17,094 bases of DNA from Kiritimatiellia bacterium. GTDB lineage: Bacteria; Verrucomicrobiota; Kiritimatiellia; RFP12; UBA1067. A program made the translations under genes and the position numbers. The stretch spans positions 1-17,094 of the forward strand of contig JAFRBA010000277.1 in the NCBI GenBank assembly GCA_017405115.1, given 5' to 3'. The first letter of the stretch is position 1, and each line of letters begins with the position of its first letter. Of this stretch, positions 1-7,494 are shown piece after piece. The notes beneath the pieces are model-generated. The model saw only the letters and a program-made list of their open reading frames with translations, was not told the origin of the DNA and made no database searches.

Positions 1-662
1 AGGGCGCGCTCGTTCGCCGCCGGAATCGACACCCGAAGCCCCGGAATGGCCCGGCGCAGCTCCGCGACGGACTCGAGCAGCGTCGCCATGTGGTGCCGAA
101 TCTCCCCCATCCTGCTTCCGGGAAGCACCGCCAGAAGCTTCCCACCTTCTTTTTCCACACCTTTCAAATCTACACGCTCTACACGTTCTACACGGCCACC
201 TTCCGCAAGAGGATGACCAACAAACTCTGCGAAGCCGGGGCGGAACAGCGCCGGCTCGAACGGGAAGAAGCAGCAGAGACGGTCGAGCGAGGCCTCGATC
301 TTCGGTATGCGGCCCTGCTTCCACGCCCATACCTGCGGGCAGACGACGTGGACCGCGCGGATCCCGCGCGACTTCGCATGCGCCGCGAGCTTCAGGTTCA
401 TGCCTGGATAGTCGACGGTGCACACGACGTCCGGCCGCCACTCGTCTATGGCGCGCTTCATCGTCCGCATTACCCGCATGAAATAGAAAATCTTGCGGAT
501 GACGGCAAGAATCCCCATCACGGCAAGGTCGCTCACGGCAAAGCCGTAGTCGCCGTATCCGCGTATTTCCGCGTCCGGCCACGCACGCAGCACTGCGCGG
601 CGGATCTGCTCCGCGTAGAGTACGCCCGACTCCTCGCCGGCGAGCAGGAGAAGCCGCTTCAT
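1..662 (-). CDS. lpxB: Lipid-A-disaccharide synthase LpxB, N-terminal part (runs off left edge)
   Basis: This is the first 220 residues of a GT-B glycosyltransferase. LpxB joins UDP-2,3-diacylglucosamine to lipid X at the inner membrane to make the lipid A disaccharide. Visible LpxB signatures in order are an N-terminal LLLLAGEESG, VSDLAVMGILAVI, TVDYPGMNLKLA, VVCPQVWAWKQGR, CCFFPFEPALF, FVGHPL and VLPGSRMGEI. The family usually has about 380 residues, so roughly the last 40% is missing beyond the window edge. The ATG overlaps the lpxI stop codon as ATGA, so the two are translationally coupled. The N-terminal motif is divergent: family members usually read GE-x-SGD, and here the residue after SG is Val. 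The identification is firm; the activity of this variant is not shown. Confidence 0.9.
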   Translation of the reverse strand, partial: MKRLLLLAGEESGVLYAEQIRRAVLRAWPDAEIRGYGDYGFAVSDLAVMGILAVIRKIFYFMRVMRTMKRAIDEWRPDVVCTVDYPGMNLKLAAHAKSRGIRAVHVVCPQVWAWKQGRIPKIEASLDRLCCFFPFEPALFRPGFAEFVGHPLAEGGRVERVERVDLKGVEKEGGKLLAVLPGSRMGEIRHHMATLLESVAELRRAIPGLRVSIPAANERA

Positions 663-1495
663 GGCCGAAGCGGGGCCGGCGGCAGCCCCGAGTCCACGCC
701 GATGATCGCAATGCCATGCCTGTCGGCGAATTCCACCACGGCCTCGCGGTCGAGGAGTATGAGCCGCCCCGCCTGGAAGCCAAGCGCCGTCGCGCCGGCG
801 CGCCGCATGACCTTCAGCGTCTTGAGCCCCACGACGGGTATGTCGAAGCGCATGTCGTGCCCCTCGCGCGCCGCCTTGAACACGACGGCCCCCTTCCCGC
901 CGAGCTTGCCTCCGCGGCGGATCGCCGCGTTCGTGCCCTCGAACGCCTCCACCGCAAGCACCATGCCGGACTTCACGACGACCGTCTGGCCGACGTCGTG
1001 CACGCCAACGTCATGCGCTACCTCGACGGCGCATCGCACGTCCGCCGCCTCTGCCTCCGAAAATCCGCGCGACCCGACAGGCCCCGCGCCGGGAAGATGC
1101 CCGTCCATGTACAGCGAGGCCGGCAGGACCTTCGAGCCGTACGCCTCGAACTGCTCGATGAGCTTGCGGAAGATGGTGTGCGCGTTCTTAGTGGGCAGCT
1201 CCCGCAGCCAGGCGCGCACTTCGTCGCTGAACCTGCAACGGAAGAGCGATAGCGGGTTGATCTGGCCAGCCATCACCAGTCCGTCGTAGCCCTGCGCGCC
1301 GGCCCACCGAACTGCCTCGTCCAGCGTGCCGAGCGCCACCCTGTGCTCGCCGTCGGCGGCGCGGACCGTCGCGGCAGCCGTGGAACCACGCACGGACATT
1401 ACGTCCACGCGGGAGACGCCCGCGCGCTTCGCGCCTTCTATCACGAGCTGCGGGTAGCTACCCGCGCCCGCCACGACAAGCAGCCTGGAGATCAT
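659..1495 (-). CDS. lpxI: UDP-2,3-diacylglucosamine pyrophosphatase LpxI (DUF1009)
   Basis: LpxI hydrolyses UDP-2,3-diacylglucosamine to lipid X and UMP. It replaces LpxH in some Gram-negative lineages and directly precedes the LpxB step. The 278-residue protein has the family length and its hallmarks: LLVVAGAGSYPQLV at the N-terminus, DGLVMAGQINP near residue 100, a D-G-H-LPGAG segment, GQTVVVKSGMVLAVEAFEGT, and the C-terminal IPVVGLKTLKVMRRAGATAL and FADRHGIAIIGVD. The start overlaps the thrS stop as ATGA and the stop overlaps the lpxB start in the same way. The three genes therefore look like one transcript. The lpxI-lpxB pairing is a known arrangement and supports both calls. Confidence 0.93.
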   Translation of the reverse strand: MISRLLVVAGAGSYPQLVIEGAKRAGVSRVDVMSVRGSTAAATVRAADGEHRVALGTLDEAVRWAGAQGYDGLVMAGQINPLSLFRCRFSDEVRAWLRELPTKNAHTIFRKLIEQFEAYGSKVLPASLYMDGHLPGAGPVGSRGFSEAEAADVRCAVEVAHDVGVHDVGQTVVVKSGMVLAVEAFEGTNAAIRRGGKLGGKGAVVFKAAREGHDMRFDIPVVGLKTLKVMRRAGATALGFQAGRLILLDREAVVEFADRHGIAIIGVDSGLPPAPLRP

Positions 1496-3231
1496 GTCTC
1501 CTCTCGGAGACGCTGGATGAGCGCGTCGAGCGCCATCGCGCCGAGGTCGCCGTCGGCGCGCGAGCGCACGGACACAGTGCCGTTCGCCTCGTCGCGCGGG
1601 CCCACCACCACCTGGTACGGCACCTTCTGAAGCGTCGCCTCGCGGATCTTCGCGCCGAGCTTCTCGGCGGAGATGTCGACGTCCACGCGGAAGCCCGCCG
1701 CCCTCAGCGCGCCGCGCACCTTCTCGGCGTACGCGAGCGCCTTGTCGCTGACCGGCAGCACGCGCACCTGCTCCGGCGCGAGCCAGAGCGGGAACGCACC
1801 CGCGTAGTGCTCAATGAGTATGCCGAAGAACCGCTCGATGGAGCCGAGCAGCGCCCGGTGCACCATGTAGGGCTGGTGGTCCTTGCCGTCCGCCCCGACG
1901 TAGGTGAGGTCGAAGCGCTCGGGGAGGTTGAAGTCGAACTGCACCGTGCCGAGCTGCCACGGACGCCCGAGCGCGTCCTTGATCTTCATGTCGATCTTCG
2001 GACCGTAGAACGCGCCGCCGCCCTCGTCGACCTCGTACGACATCCCCTCCTGGTCGAGCGCGTCGCGCAGGGACTGCGTCGCCTGCTCCCAGCGCGCAGG
2101 GTCGCCGACGGCCTTCTCGGGCTTGGTCGACAGGTAAGCCTGGATGTCGTGGAAGCCGAACTTGCCGAGCATGTTCTTGGCGAACTCGACGGTGTCCTTG
2201 ATCTCCTGCACGATCTGCTCGGGCGTGCAGAAGATGTGCGCGTCGTCCTGCGTGAAGCCGCGCACGCGGAAGAGCCCGTGCCTGACGCCGTCCTTCTCGT
2301 AGCGGTACACGGTTCCGAGCTCGGCGAGGCGCATCGGCAGGTCGCGGTAGCTGCGCTTCTTGAACTGGTACACCTGTATGTGGAACGGACAGTTCATGGG
2401 CTTTACGTAGTAGTCCTGCACGTACGCGTCCTCGCCGCCGCCCTCCTGCACCTTCATCACGGGGAACATGCCGTCCTTGTAGAACGAGAGGTGTCCGGAA
2501 GTCTCCCACAGGTTCGACTTTCCGACATGCGGGGTGTAGACGATCTCGTAGCCAGCCTCGTAGTGCTTGCGGCGCCAGTACTCCTCGATCGCCACGCGCA
2601 CGCGCGCTCCCTTCGGAAGCCAGTGCGCGAGCCCCGGGCCGACCTGCTCGGTTATCGTGAAGAGCTCGAGCTGCCTTCCGAGGACGCGGTGGTCGCGCTT
2701 CTTCGCCTCCTCCTCGCGCGCGATTATCTCGTCCAGCTCGGCCTGGTCCCTAGCGACGATTCCGTAGACGCGCTGGAGCATCTTGTTGTGCTCGTCGCCG
2801 CGGTAGTAGCTGCCCGCCACGCGCACGAGCTTCACGACGCCTATCTGCTTCGAGTGCTCCACGTGCGGGCCGCGGCACATCTCGACGTAGTCGCCCACGG
2901 TGTAGGTGGAGATCGCGACGCCGTCGGCAACGACGTCGGCGAGGCGTTCGAGCTTGTACTTCTGCCCGGCGAGAAGCGCCTTCGCCTCGTCCGCCGTGAC
3001 CTCCTTGCGCACGAACGGCTCGTCGAGCGCGATCAGCCGGGCGATCTCGGCCTCGATCTTCGGGAAGTCCTCCGGCGCGATGCGGTGCGGAAGGTCGAAG
3101 TCGTAGTAGAACCCGTCGTCGGTTGCCGGGCCGATGTCGACCTGCACGTCTGGGAACACGTTCATGACGGCCCTTGCCATCATGTGCGCGGCGCTGTGCC
3201 GCCTCATTTCGTCTGTTATCATCTCTGCCAT
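1492..3231 (-). CDS. thrS: Threonyl-tRNA synthetase lacking the N-terminal TGS domain
   Basis: This enzyme charges tRNA-Thr and edits mischarged Ser-tRNA-Thr. From the chosen ATG it has 579 residues. The editing domain shows H12-SAA-H16 and C119-RGP-H123. The class II core shows the zinc ligands C281 (MNCPFH) and H332 (DDAHIFC) and, later, VHRALLGSIERFFGILIEH, followed by an anticodon-binding domain. An ATG at 3309 is also open, but it would lie upstream of the promoter -10. The ATG at 3231 has a GAGG Shine-Dalgarno (3238-3241) about 6 bases upstream, so I chose it. The protein starts directly at the editing domain. The roughly 60-residue TGS domain of typical 640-residue bacterial ThrRS is absent. 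It is the first gene of the thrS-lpxI-lpxB operon. Confidence 0.95.
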   Translation of the reverse strand: MAEMITDEMRRHSAAHMMARAVMNVFPDVQVDIGPATDDGFYYDFDLPHRIAPEDFPKIEAEIARLIALDEPFVRKEVTADEAKALLAGQKYKLERLADVVADGVAISTYTVGDYVEMCRGPHVEHSKQIGVVKLVRVAGSYYRGDEHNKMLQRVYGIVARDQAELDEIIAREEEAKKRDHRVLGRQLELFTITEQVGPGLAHWLPKGARVRVAIEEYWRRKHYEAGYEIVYTPHVGKSNLWETSGHLSFYKDGMFPVMKVQEGGGEDAYVQDYYVKPMNCPFHIQVYQFKKRSYRDLPMRLAELGTVYRYEKDGVRHGLFRVRGFTQDDAHIFCTPEQIVQEIKDTVEFAKNMLGKFGFHDIQAYLSTKPEKAVGDPARWEQATQSLRDALDQEGMSYEVDEGGGAFYGPKIDMKIKDALGRPWQLGTVQFDFNLPERFDLTYVGADGKDHQPYMVHRALLGSIERFFGILIEHYAGAFPLWLAPEQVRVLPVSDKALAYAEKVRGALRAAGFRVDVDISAEKLGAKIREATLQKVPYQVVVGPRDEANGTVSVRSRADGDLGAMALDALIQRLREET

Positions 3232-3252
3232 CTTGAACCTCGCTTTCCGCAT

Positions 3253-3266
3253 ATTATACCATAAAC
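3253..3266 (-). promoter_or_regulatory. Extended -10 promoter of thrS-lpxI-lpxB
   Basis: Read on the minus strand, TTTATGGTATAATAT contains a consensus TATAAT at 3253-3258 preceded by TGG, an extended -10. No clear -35 is present at 17 bases. The leader to the thrS ATG would be about 15 bases and still includes the GAGG ribosome site. The same 15-base string occurs upstream of the ATPase gene that starts at 5257. Confidence 0.7.
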
Positions 3267-3317
3267 GGCACTGCGCCGCAGAGCACAATTGGAATTTTAC
3301 ATTTTTCACTCACCCCA

Positions 3318-3346
3318 TTGACAATGATGCAAGCAAATGCGATAAT
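3318..3346 (+). promoter_or_regulatory. Sigma70-type promoter of the vapBC-like operon
   Basis: TTGACA (3318-3323) and GATAAT (3341-3346) are separated by exactly 17 bases. This is a near-consensus housekeeping promoter. The antitoxin ATG lies 38 bases downstream of the -10, with AAAGGAG about 10 bases before it. Confidence 0.75.
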
Positions 3347-3348
3347 AT

Positions 3349-3366
3349 GCATCACTTAAACGATGC
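3349..3366. promoter_or_regulatory. Inverted repeat, likely antitoxin operator
   Basis: GCATC-N8-GATGC forms an inverted repeat just downstream of the -10 element, about where transcription would begin. More ATGC/GATGC copies lie inside the promoter spacer. Type II toxin-antitoxin operons are normally autoregulated by the antitoxin at such sites. That the antitoxin binds here is an inference. Confidence 0.5.
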
Positions 3367-3384
3367 AGAAAGGAGATTCTTGGA

Positions 3385-3642
3385 ATGACTACGGCGTTGA
3401 CATTTCGAGCGGAGAGCGATTTCATCGATGCCATTCGGGCGTATTCGGAGAAGGCGGGGCTAAGCGTCAATGCGGCGCTTAAGGAAATCATCGCGCCGGT
3501 TATCGGCTTCACGCGACGTCGTTCAAATGTTCCGCGAAACAACCTCGCTTCGTTTTGCGGCGCTCTCAAAGATGTGGACTGCAGCGAACTTGAGGCAACA
3601 CAGGCGGCGTTTTCGGAAATTGATGCGGAGATGTGGAAATGA
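3385..3642 (+). CDS. VapB-like antitoxin of a PIN-toxin pair
   Basis: This 85-residue protein precedes and overlaps a PIN-domain toxin. The N-terminal part (MTTALTFRAESDFIDAIRAYSEKAGLSVNAALKEII) has the short strand plus two helices expected of a ribbon-helix-helix DNA-binding antitoxin. The C-terminal part (DCSELEATQAAFSEIDAEMW) is acidic and probably wraps the toxin. The start has a strong AAAGGAG site. The stop overlaps the toxin ATG in ATGA, as usual for coupled toxin-antitoxin genes. The subfamily is not certain because the ribbon-helix-helix signature is weak by eye, so I give no gene symbol; position and size carry most of the call. Confidence 0.75.
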   Translation: MTTALTFRAESDFIDAIRAYSEKAGLSVNAALKEIIAPVIGFTRRRSNVPRNNLASFCGALKDVDCSELEATQAAFSEIDAEMWK

Positions 3643-4037
3643 AGCCACTGATGCTTGACACAAATGTGCTGATCAAATTCTTCCGAAGCGACCGCAAAAT
3701 TGCCGACATAATATCGGCGTACGAAAAAATAGTCGTGCCAACTGTCGTACTTGGGGAATTCAAGGCGGGGGCCGACCCTAAGACATCCTGTGGGCAAAAG
3801 CAACTTGAAGTATTGGAGTCCTTTCTTGATTCACCGTCAGTCAGCATCATCACCGTTACCGAGGACATTGCATCCGTGTATGCACGGATTTTCAGGGCCC
3901 TTAAGGCAAACGGCACTCCGATCCCACAGAACGACATGTGGATTGCCGCCTGCGCCGTGGATGCAGGGGCTGCGCTGGTCTCGTCAGACGACCACTTTGC
4001 AAGCATTCCGCTTCTCGACATGCGCATAGTTGAATAG
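3639..4037 (+). CDS. vapC: PIN-domain ribonuclease toxin (VapC family)
   Basis: VapC toxins are Mg-dependent endoribonucleases that cut specific RNAs, often initiator tRNA or rRNA, when released from their antitoxin. This 132-residue protein has the expected acidic residues: D7 in MLDTNVLI, E40 in VVLGEFKAG, D99 in PQNDMWIAA and D117/D118 in SSDDHF. The spacing and length are normal for VapC, so it is likely active. A GTG start two codons earlier is open. I chose the ATG at 3639 because it overlaps the antitoxin stop in ATGA. It ends only 8 bases from the convergent ATPase gene, with no clear terminator between them. Confidence 0.88.
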   Translation: MKPLMLDTNVLIKFFRSDRKIADIISAYEKIVVPTVVLGEFKAGADPKTSCGQKQLEVLESFLDSPSVSIITVTEDIASVYARIFRALKANGTPIPQNDMWIAACAVDAGAALVSSDDHFASIPLLDMRIVE

Positions 4038-4045
4038 GCAAAACG

Positions 4046-5257
4046 TCAATACAGAAACCCAAACAGCCAGAGTGGTATCTTGTTGCCGATGCCAAGTTCA
4101 ATGCCGTCGTTGACGACGTAACTGTCTGCCCTGTCCTTGATCTGCGAAAAACCTTTGCCGCGGCCGCCTATCTCAAAAAGATACTTTCCGTCAACAACGA
4201 AATCCCCCTGTTCCGGCGACTTGATCTCATGCCCTGCGGCACGCATCTGGTTTGCGAAAAAGGTCTCCCGCACGGCACCGACGTCCGGCATCGGCACAAG
4301 CGCGTACATGAGGTTCGTGTCGCCAAGAAAGACCTTGCCAGGCCCGGAAAGGCGCTTCAGCTTCGACGGCCCCTGTTCCACCGACGCAAACAGCTCCGCC
4401 CGTTCCAACGCCTCGAGGAGTTTCAATCCCAGATTGCGGTTCGTCTCGAGCTCGCGATAGAGTGCGGACATGTTCGGTTGCTGCGGACAGTCGCGGGCAA
4501 GCACCATGAGCATTTTCTTTGCCTTGCGCACCGTTGCCGTCGTCACGTCCTCAACAGACGGAAGATCCACATCGAGGACGCTATTCACGATTGCGACCAA
4601 TCGATTCTGGAATTGGCTGCTGACATCGCGGTACATAGGATAGTAGCCGCACTTCAAGTATTTCTCGAAGAACAGAAGCACCTTAACCTTGTCGCATATC
4701 TCGCCGGCGATCTTGCGGTGTGCTCCAAGCAATTCGTCAAGCGACAGCGGCGGTCGGTCAATCGCCCCCTCCAACGACAAGAATTCACGGAACGAGAGAC
4801 CCTTCAGGCTGTAGACTGCCTGTCGCCTTGAAAGGTCTGCATCACCCTTGCTGATTTTCAAGATTGACGATCCGCTGTAAACCACATTCAACTTCGGATA
4901 ACAGTCCGTAATCGTCTTGATCTCGCGCGACCATTCTGGCAGATGATGCACCTCGTCGATGAAAAGGTGAGTAAAACCATGTGTATGGAAGTATTCGACT
5001 GCATCAAGCATGTCGTGCGAAGAGAACCAGATATGGTCGGCTGGAAGATAGACAGCCTTGCCGCTGCGAACGCCGAACGTCTCGCGGATATGCTGAAGAA
5101 TCAATGTCGTCTTGCCAACGCCCTTCGGCCCTTTTATGCAGATAAGCCTGTCTTTCCAGTCAATCAATGGAACCAAATAGCGCCGGAAGTCCATTGAGAC
5201 TTCGGATACAAGCCTATCTGATGCGTCTATGAGCGGCCTAATATCTGCTTCTTCCAT
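4046..5257 (-). CDS. AAA_14/DUF4143-type ATPase
   Basis: This 403-residue protein belongs to the widespread family of single-gene ATPases pairing an AAA_14 domain with a C-terminal DUF4143-like domain; their physiological role is unknown. Walker A is GPKGVGKTT at 43-51, Walker B is HLFIDEVHH near 97-105, and VVYSGSSI is a likely sensor segment. The middle contains a winged-helix-like region. The C-terminal FEIGGRGKG is a remnant of the nuclease-like fold of DUF4143, in which the usual E-K pair (EVK) is not conserved. The ATG follows GAGGTGTAAA, a good ribosome site. It has its own promoter with adjacent palindromes and is convergent with the vapBC-like operon. Confidence 0.85.
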   Translation of the reverse strand: MEEADIRPLIDASDRLVSEVSMDFRRYLVPLIDWKDRLICIKGPKGVGKTTLILQHIRETFGVRSGKAVYLPADHIWFSSHDMLDAVEYFHTHGFTHLFIDEVHHLPEWSREIKTITDCYPKLNVVYSGSSILKISKGDADLSRRQAVYSLKGLSFREFLSLEGAIDRPPLSLDELLGAHRKIAGEICDKVKVLLFFEKYLKCGYYPMYRDVSSQFQNRLVAIVNSVLDVDLPSVEDVTTATVRKAKKMLMVLARDCPQQPNMSALYRELETNRNLGLKLLEALERAELFASVEQGPSKLKRLSGPGKVFLGDTNLMYALVPMPDVGAVRETFFANQMRAAGHEIKSPEQGDFVVDGKYLFEIGGRGKGFSQIKDRADSYVVNDGIELGIGNKIPLWLFGFLY

Positions 5258-5284
5258 TTTACACCTCGTTTTCGTCCTTTGAAA

Positions 5285-5319
5285 TACTAATCATCGCGCG
5301 ATATTAGTACTTCGAAGTA
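5285..5319. promoter_or_regulatory. Two abutting palindromes in the ATPase gene leader
   Basis: TACTAAT (5285-5291) and ATTAGTA (5303-5309) flank a perfect palindrome ATCGCGCGAT (5293-5302). A second perfect palindrome, TACTTCGAAGTA (5308-5319), overlaps its edge. Both lie between the -10 (5325-5330) and the start codon at 5257. That is the position of a repressor operator or of an RNA hairpin in the 5' leader. The binding factor is unknown. Confidence 0.55.
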
Positions 5320-5324
5320 TGAAT

Positions 5325-5338
5325 ATTATACCATAAAT
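5325..5338 (-). promoter_or_regulatory. Extended -10 promoter of the first ATPase gene
   Basis: On the minus strand TTTATGGTATAATAT contains TATAAT at 5325-5330 with TGG in front. It matches the thrS promoter over the same 15 bases. No convincing -35 is seen. The leader to the ATG at 5257 is about 60 bases and carries the palindromes. Confidence 0.65.
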
Positions 5339-5507
5339 TCAGGTCGGTGTGCGGAGACCTCGCAAAAATCCTCGTCTGCCATCCGCGAAATCTTACACTA
5401 CCACCATGCCAATATACGCCCCCGCCACAAGAATCTGACAAGCCTCACGCATTCCTACGCCGCCGCCGAACGCGCCCGATCTCGCGACGGTGCACCGCGC
5501 CGCTAAG

Positions 5508-6872
5508 CTATCGACCCGCTACAAGCAACGGTGCCATATAGAGAGGCAGGCACTTAATGTCGCCGTCGGTTTTCAAGTCTTTGGGGTGAAGCACATACGA
5601 TACATCAAGGAACCGTTTGTACTTTGCTCGGAACTTGTTGAGCGACACTGTCGAGTAGCGCTTGCCGCTCTTGACCTCTATCGGAGAAACGTTTCGCTTC
5701 CTCTCGGTACGTGACTTTGCCAGAAGGAAATCTATCTCCATCCTGTCTTTCGCCGATTCCCGATCCGAATCCGAGAAAAAGTACAGCGCGTGCCCTGCCG
5801 CGCGAATCATCTGCGCGACGACATTCTCAACAATCATTCCCTCGTTCAGCTCAATGTCACCGAGCAACAGCCTATTGTGAATGTCCTTGGCGGCAAGCTC
5901 ATTCTCGCCGAAGGCATGGCTCACGAGAAGTCCCGTGTCCCCCATGTAACACTTCACCGACTGTCTGTCCGCAGCCAGCTCAAGTCCAACATTTGGCTCT
6001 GACGCCCGGCGACATACGTTGATCGTCATCGCCGATTCCAGCCAATCGAACGTCGATTCGAAGTCCCGCATCCGTCCACCCGCTCTCACCTCAGAGAGAA
6101 CAAGACGCTTTTCGTGTCTGGAAAGCTGCGACGGAATAGCATTGAACACCGAGGCGGCCTTATGCCTGAGAACACCGCCGTACTTATGGATGTCCGCGCG
6201 GTAGAGCGCGAGGATGTCGCGCTTGACCGAATCCACCGCCTCCAGGTCGCGCGTTGCGGCAAACTTCGCGACGGCCTGCGGCATGCCACCGACGATCATG
6301 TATTGGCGGAACACATCCATGATCTGGCGATGTACATCAGCGCCAAGCGGTTTCATGTCAGCAAATCGCTTCCGCACAAGCGGCATCGTCACAGTGTCCC
6401 CCATCGCCCAGAGAAATTCCTCGAAATCCATTGGATACATTGGAATGCGATGTTCCTCGCTAGGAATAAGAATGTCCTTGACGTTCTTGTTGATTGATAT
6501 GAGCGAGCCTGTTTCTATGTAGTGATAGCGTCCGTCCGCTACAAGATGCTTAATTGCTTCCCGCGCACGGGGGAACTTCTGGACCTCGTCGAAGATGACA
6601 AGAGCATTTCCCCTGACCAGACGGGAATGCGTGATGCGCTCGAAGTACAGAAAGAACGTGTCAAGGTCGTCAAGGTACTCGTTGAATATTCGTTTCAACT
6701 TGGTCTGCGCCTTGCTGAAATCCACAAGAACATAGCTCGCATATTCGTTCTTTGCGAACTCTTCAACGATATAGCTCTTCCCGACACGACGTGCGCCATC
6801 GATCAGCAGCGCTGTCGAGCCATTGCTTTTTAGCTTCCACGCAAGAAGCTTGTTGTATATCTTCCGCTTCAC
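5508..6872 (-). CDS. AAA_14/DUF4143-type ATPase with nuclease-like C-terminus
   Basis: This second member of the family has 454 residues and is a more typical one. Walker A is DGARRVGKS (25-33), Walker B is VIFDE (91-95), and IETGSLISI follows as sensor 1. The C-terminal DUF4143 region carries EIDFLL and PIEVKSGK, which match the PD-(D/E)xK nuclease-like fold of the family. I chose the GTG start because AAAGGAG lies 7-8 bases upstream. It shares the family but little sequence with the upstream-numbered ATPase, so the two are not a recent duplication. The gene has its own promoter. About 170 bases after its stop hold no recognisable gene. The biological role of the family is not established. 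Confidence 0.88.
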   Translation of the reverse strand: MKRKIYNKLLAWKLKSNGSTALLIDGARRVGKSYIVEEFAKNEYASYVLVDFSKAQTKLKRIFNEYLDDLDTFFLYFERITHSRLVRGNALVIFDEVQKFPRAREAIKHLVADGRYHYIETGSLISINKNVKDILIPSEEHRIPMYPMDFEEFLWAMGDTVTMPLVRKRFADMKPLGADVHRQIMDVFRQYMIVGGMPQAVAKFAATRDLEAVDSVKRDILALYRADIHKYGGVLRHKAASVFNAIPSQLSRHEKRLVLSEVRAGGRMRDFESTFDWLESAMTINVCRRASEPNVGLELAADRQSVKCYMGDTGLLVSHAFGENELAAKDIHNRLLLGDIELNEGMIVENVVAQMIRAAGHALYFFSDSDRESAKDRMEIDFLLAKSRTERKRNVSPIEVKSGKRYSTVSLNKFRAKYKRFLDVSYVLHPKDLKTDGDIKCLPLYMAPLLVAGR

Positions 6873-6898
6873 CTGCTTTCTCCTTTAAAAACAGGCGT

Positions 6899-6927
6899 AT
6901 TCTATCACATTGCGATGTTGCCGTCAA
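6899..6927 (-). promoter_or_regulatory. Sigma70-type promoter of the second ATPase gene
   Basis: On the minus strand TTGACG (6922-6927) and TAGAAT (6899-6904) are separated by 17 bases. The GTG start is 26 bases downstream of the -10. The promoter overlaps the last, most degenerate unit of the 34-bp repeat array. Confidence 0.7.
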
Positions 6928-7037
6928 CCAACTACCGCACATTTTCAAGGGTTACGCAACCGACCTTATCGCACATATTCAAGAGTATAGAACCACCGCC
7001 ATCCGCACATATTCAAGTAGTCCATCTGCAACTTCGC
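6902..7037. repeat. Degenerate 34-bp tandem repeat array
   Basis: Read on the plus strand, CGCACATATTCAAG or its one-base variant CGCACATTTTCAAG begins at 6936, 6970 and 7004, an exact 34-base period. Each is followed by a looser AAC-C-rich half. A fourth, weaker unit (CACATTGCGATG...CAACCAAC) lies at about 6905 and overlaps the ATPase promoter. Direct abutment with a 14-base conserved core does not fit a CRISPR array. The position suggests a cluster of regulatory binding sites, which is an inference. Confidence 0.6.
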
Positions 7038-7376
7038 CTCATTTGGTAAGTGATTTTGCAGTGCGCATTGCACCATATCCGCCGTGAAACAACAATAGCC
7101 GCACAAGTTGCGAAAGTCGAAGCCCATCACTTCTTGCGCAGATCCTCGCTCCTGTCGGCAGGAATCAGGTTGCGCTTCATGACGCGGGCGGTAGACTCCC
7201 GCATTTCCTTCGCGTCGACAATCGCAGATGTCGGGTTTTGCGGTCGTCACCCCAAGTTTCACGACGGAGTTGAGAAAATCATTCCCGTCCGTCGAATCCG
7301 CGTCACCCTGCGCGAGTGCCGACACTGCGGCAAGCGCAACGGCAGCCACCACTCCAGACGCGGACATCTGTTTCAT
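6966..7376 (-). CDS. Small secreted protein, probably frameshifted
   Basis: I do not recognise this gene. The ATG at 7376 follows AGAAAGGAAAAACAAGA, the ribosome-site style of its neighbours. The product begins with a Sec signal peptide (MKQMSASGVVAAVALAAVSALA, cleavage likely before QG) and then DADSTDGNDFLNSVVKLGVTTA. After this the open frame turns Cys/Arg-rich and its codons lose the local preference for G/C at third positions. The next frame instead reads NPTSAIVDAKEMREST...RSEDLRKK and stops at 7127. Dropping one base of the A4 run (7236-7239) joins the two parts into an 82-residue protein. The in-frame product would have 136 residues and its tail runs into the 34-bp repeats. I suspect the 82-residue version is the ancestral protein. 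Confidence 0.55.
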   Translation of the reverse strand: MKQMSASGVVAAVALAAVSALAQGDADSTDGNDFLNSVVKLGVTTAKPDICDCRREGNAGVYRPRHEAQPDSCRQERGSAQEVMGFDFRNLCGYCCFTADMVQCALQNHLPNEAKLQMDYLNMCGWRWFYTLEYVR

Positions 7377-7494
7377 TCTTGTTTTTCCTTTCTGTATGTT
7401 ACTCGTATTCAGATCAAAGTTTGAGGTTGCCCCCCCGCCACCAATCACCGCTTAAGGTTGTAACCGAGCAGACATCGATGGCGGGCGGGATTGT

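Noticed and set aside
90..1289. 399-residue plus-strand open frame
   Set aside because: It lies antisense to lpxB and lpxI, whose frames have clear family motifs, and its translation is Arg/Ser/Pro-rich without any motif.
1807..3264. 485-residue plus-strand open frame opposite thrS
   Set aside because: It is the mirror of a GC-rich gene; the translation is Leu/Val/Arg/His-rich and ThrRS on the other strand is certain.
6902..7037. CRISPR array
   Set aside because: Only three to four units, a conserved core of 14 bases and no unique spacers of even length between full repeats. No cas genes are in the window.
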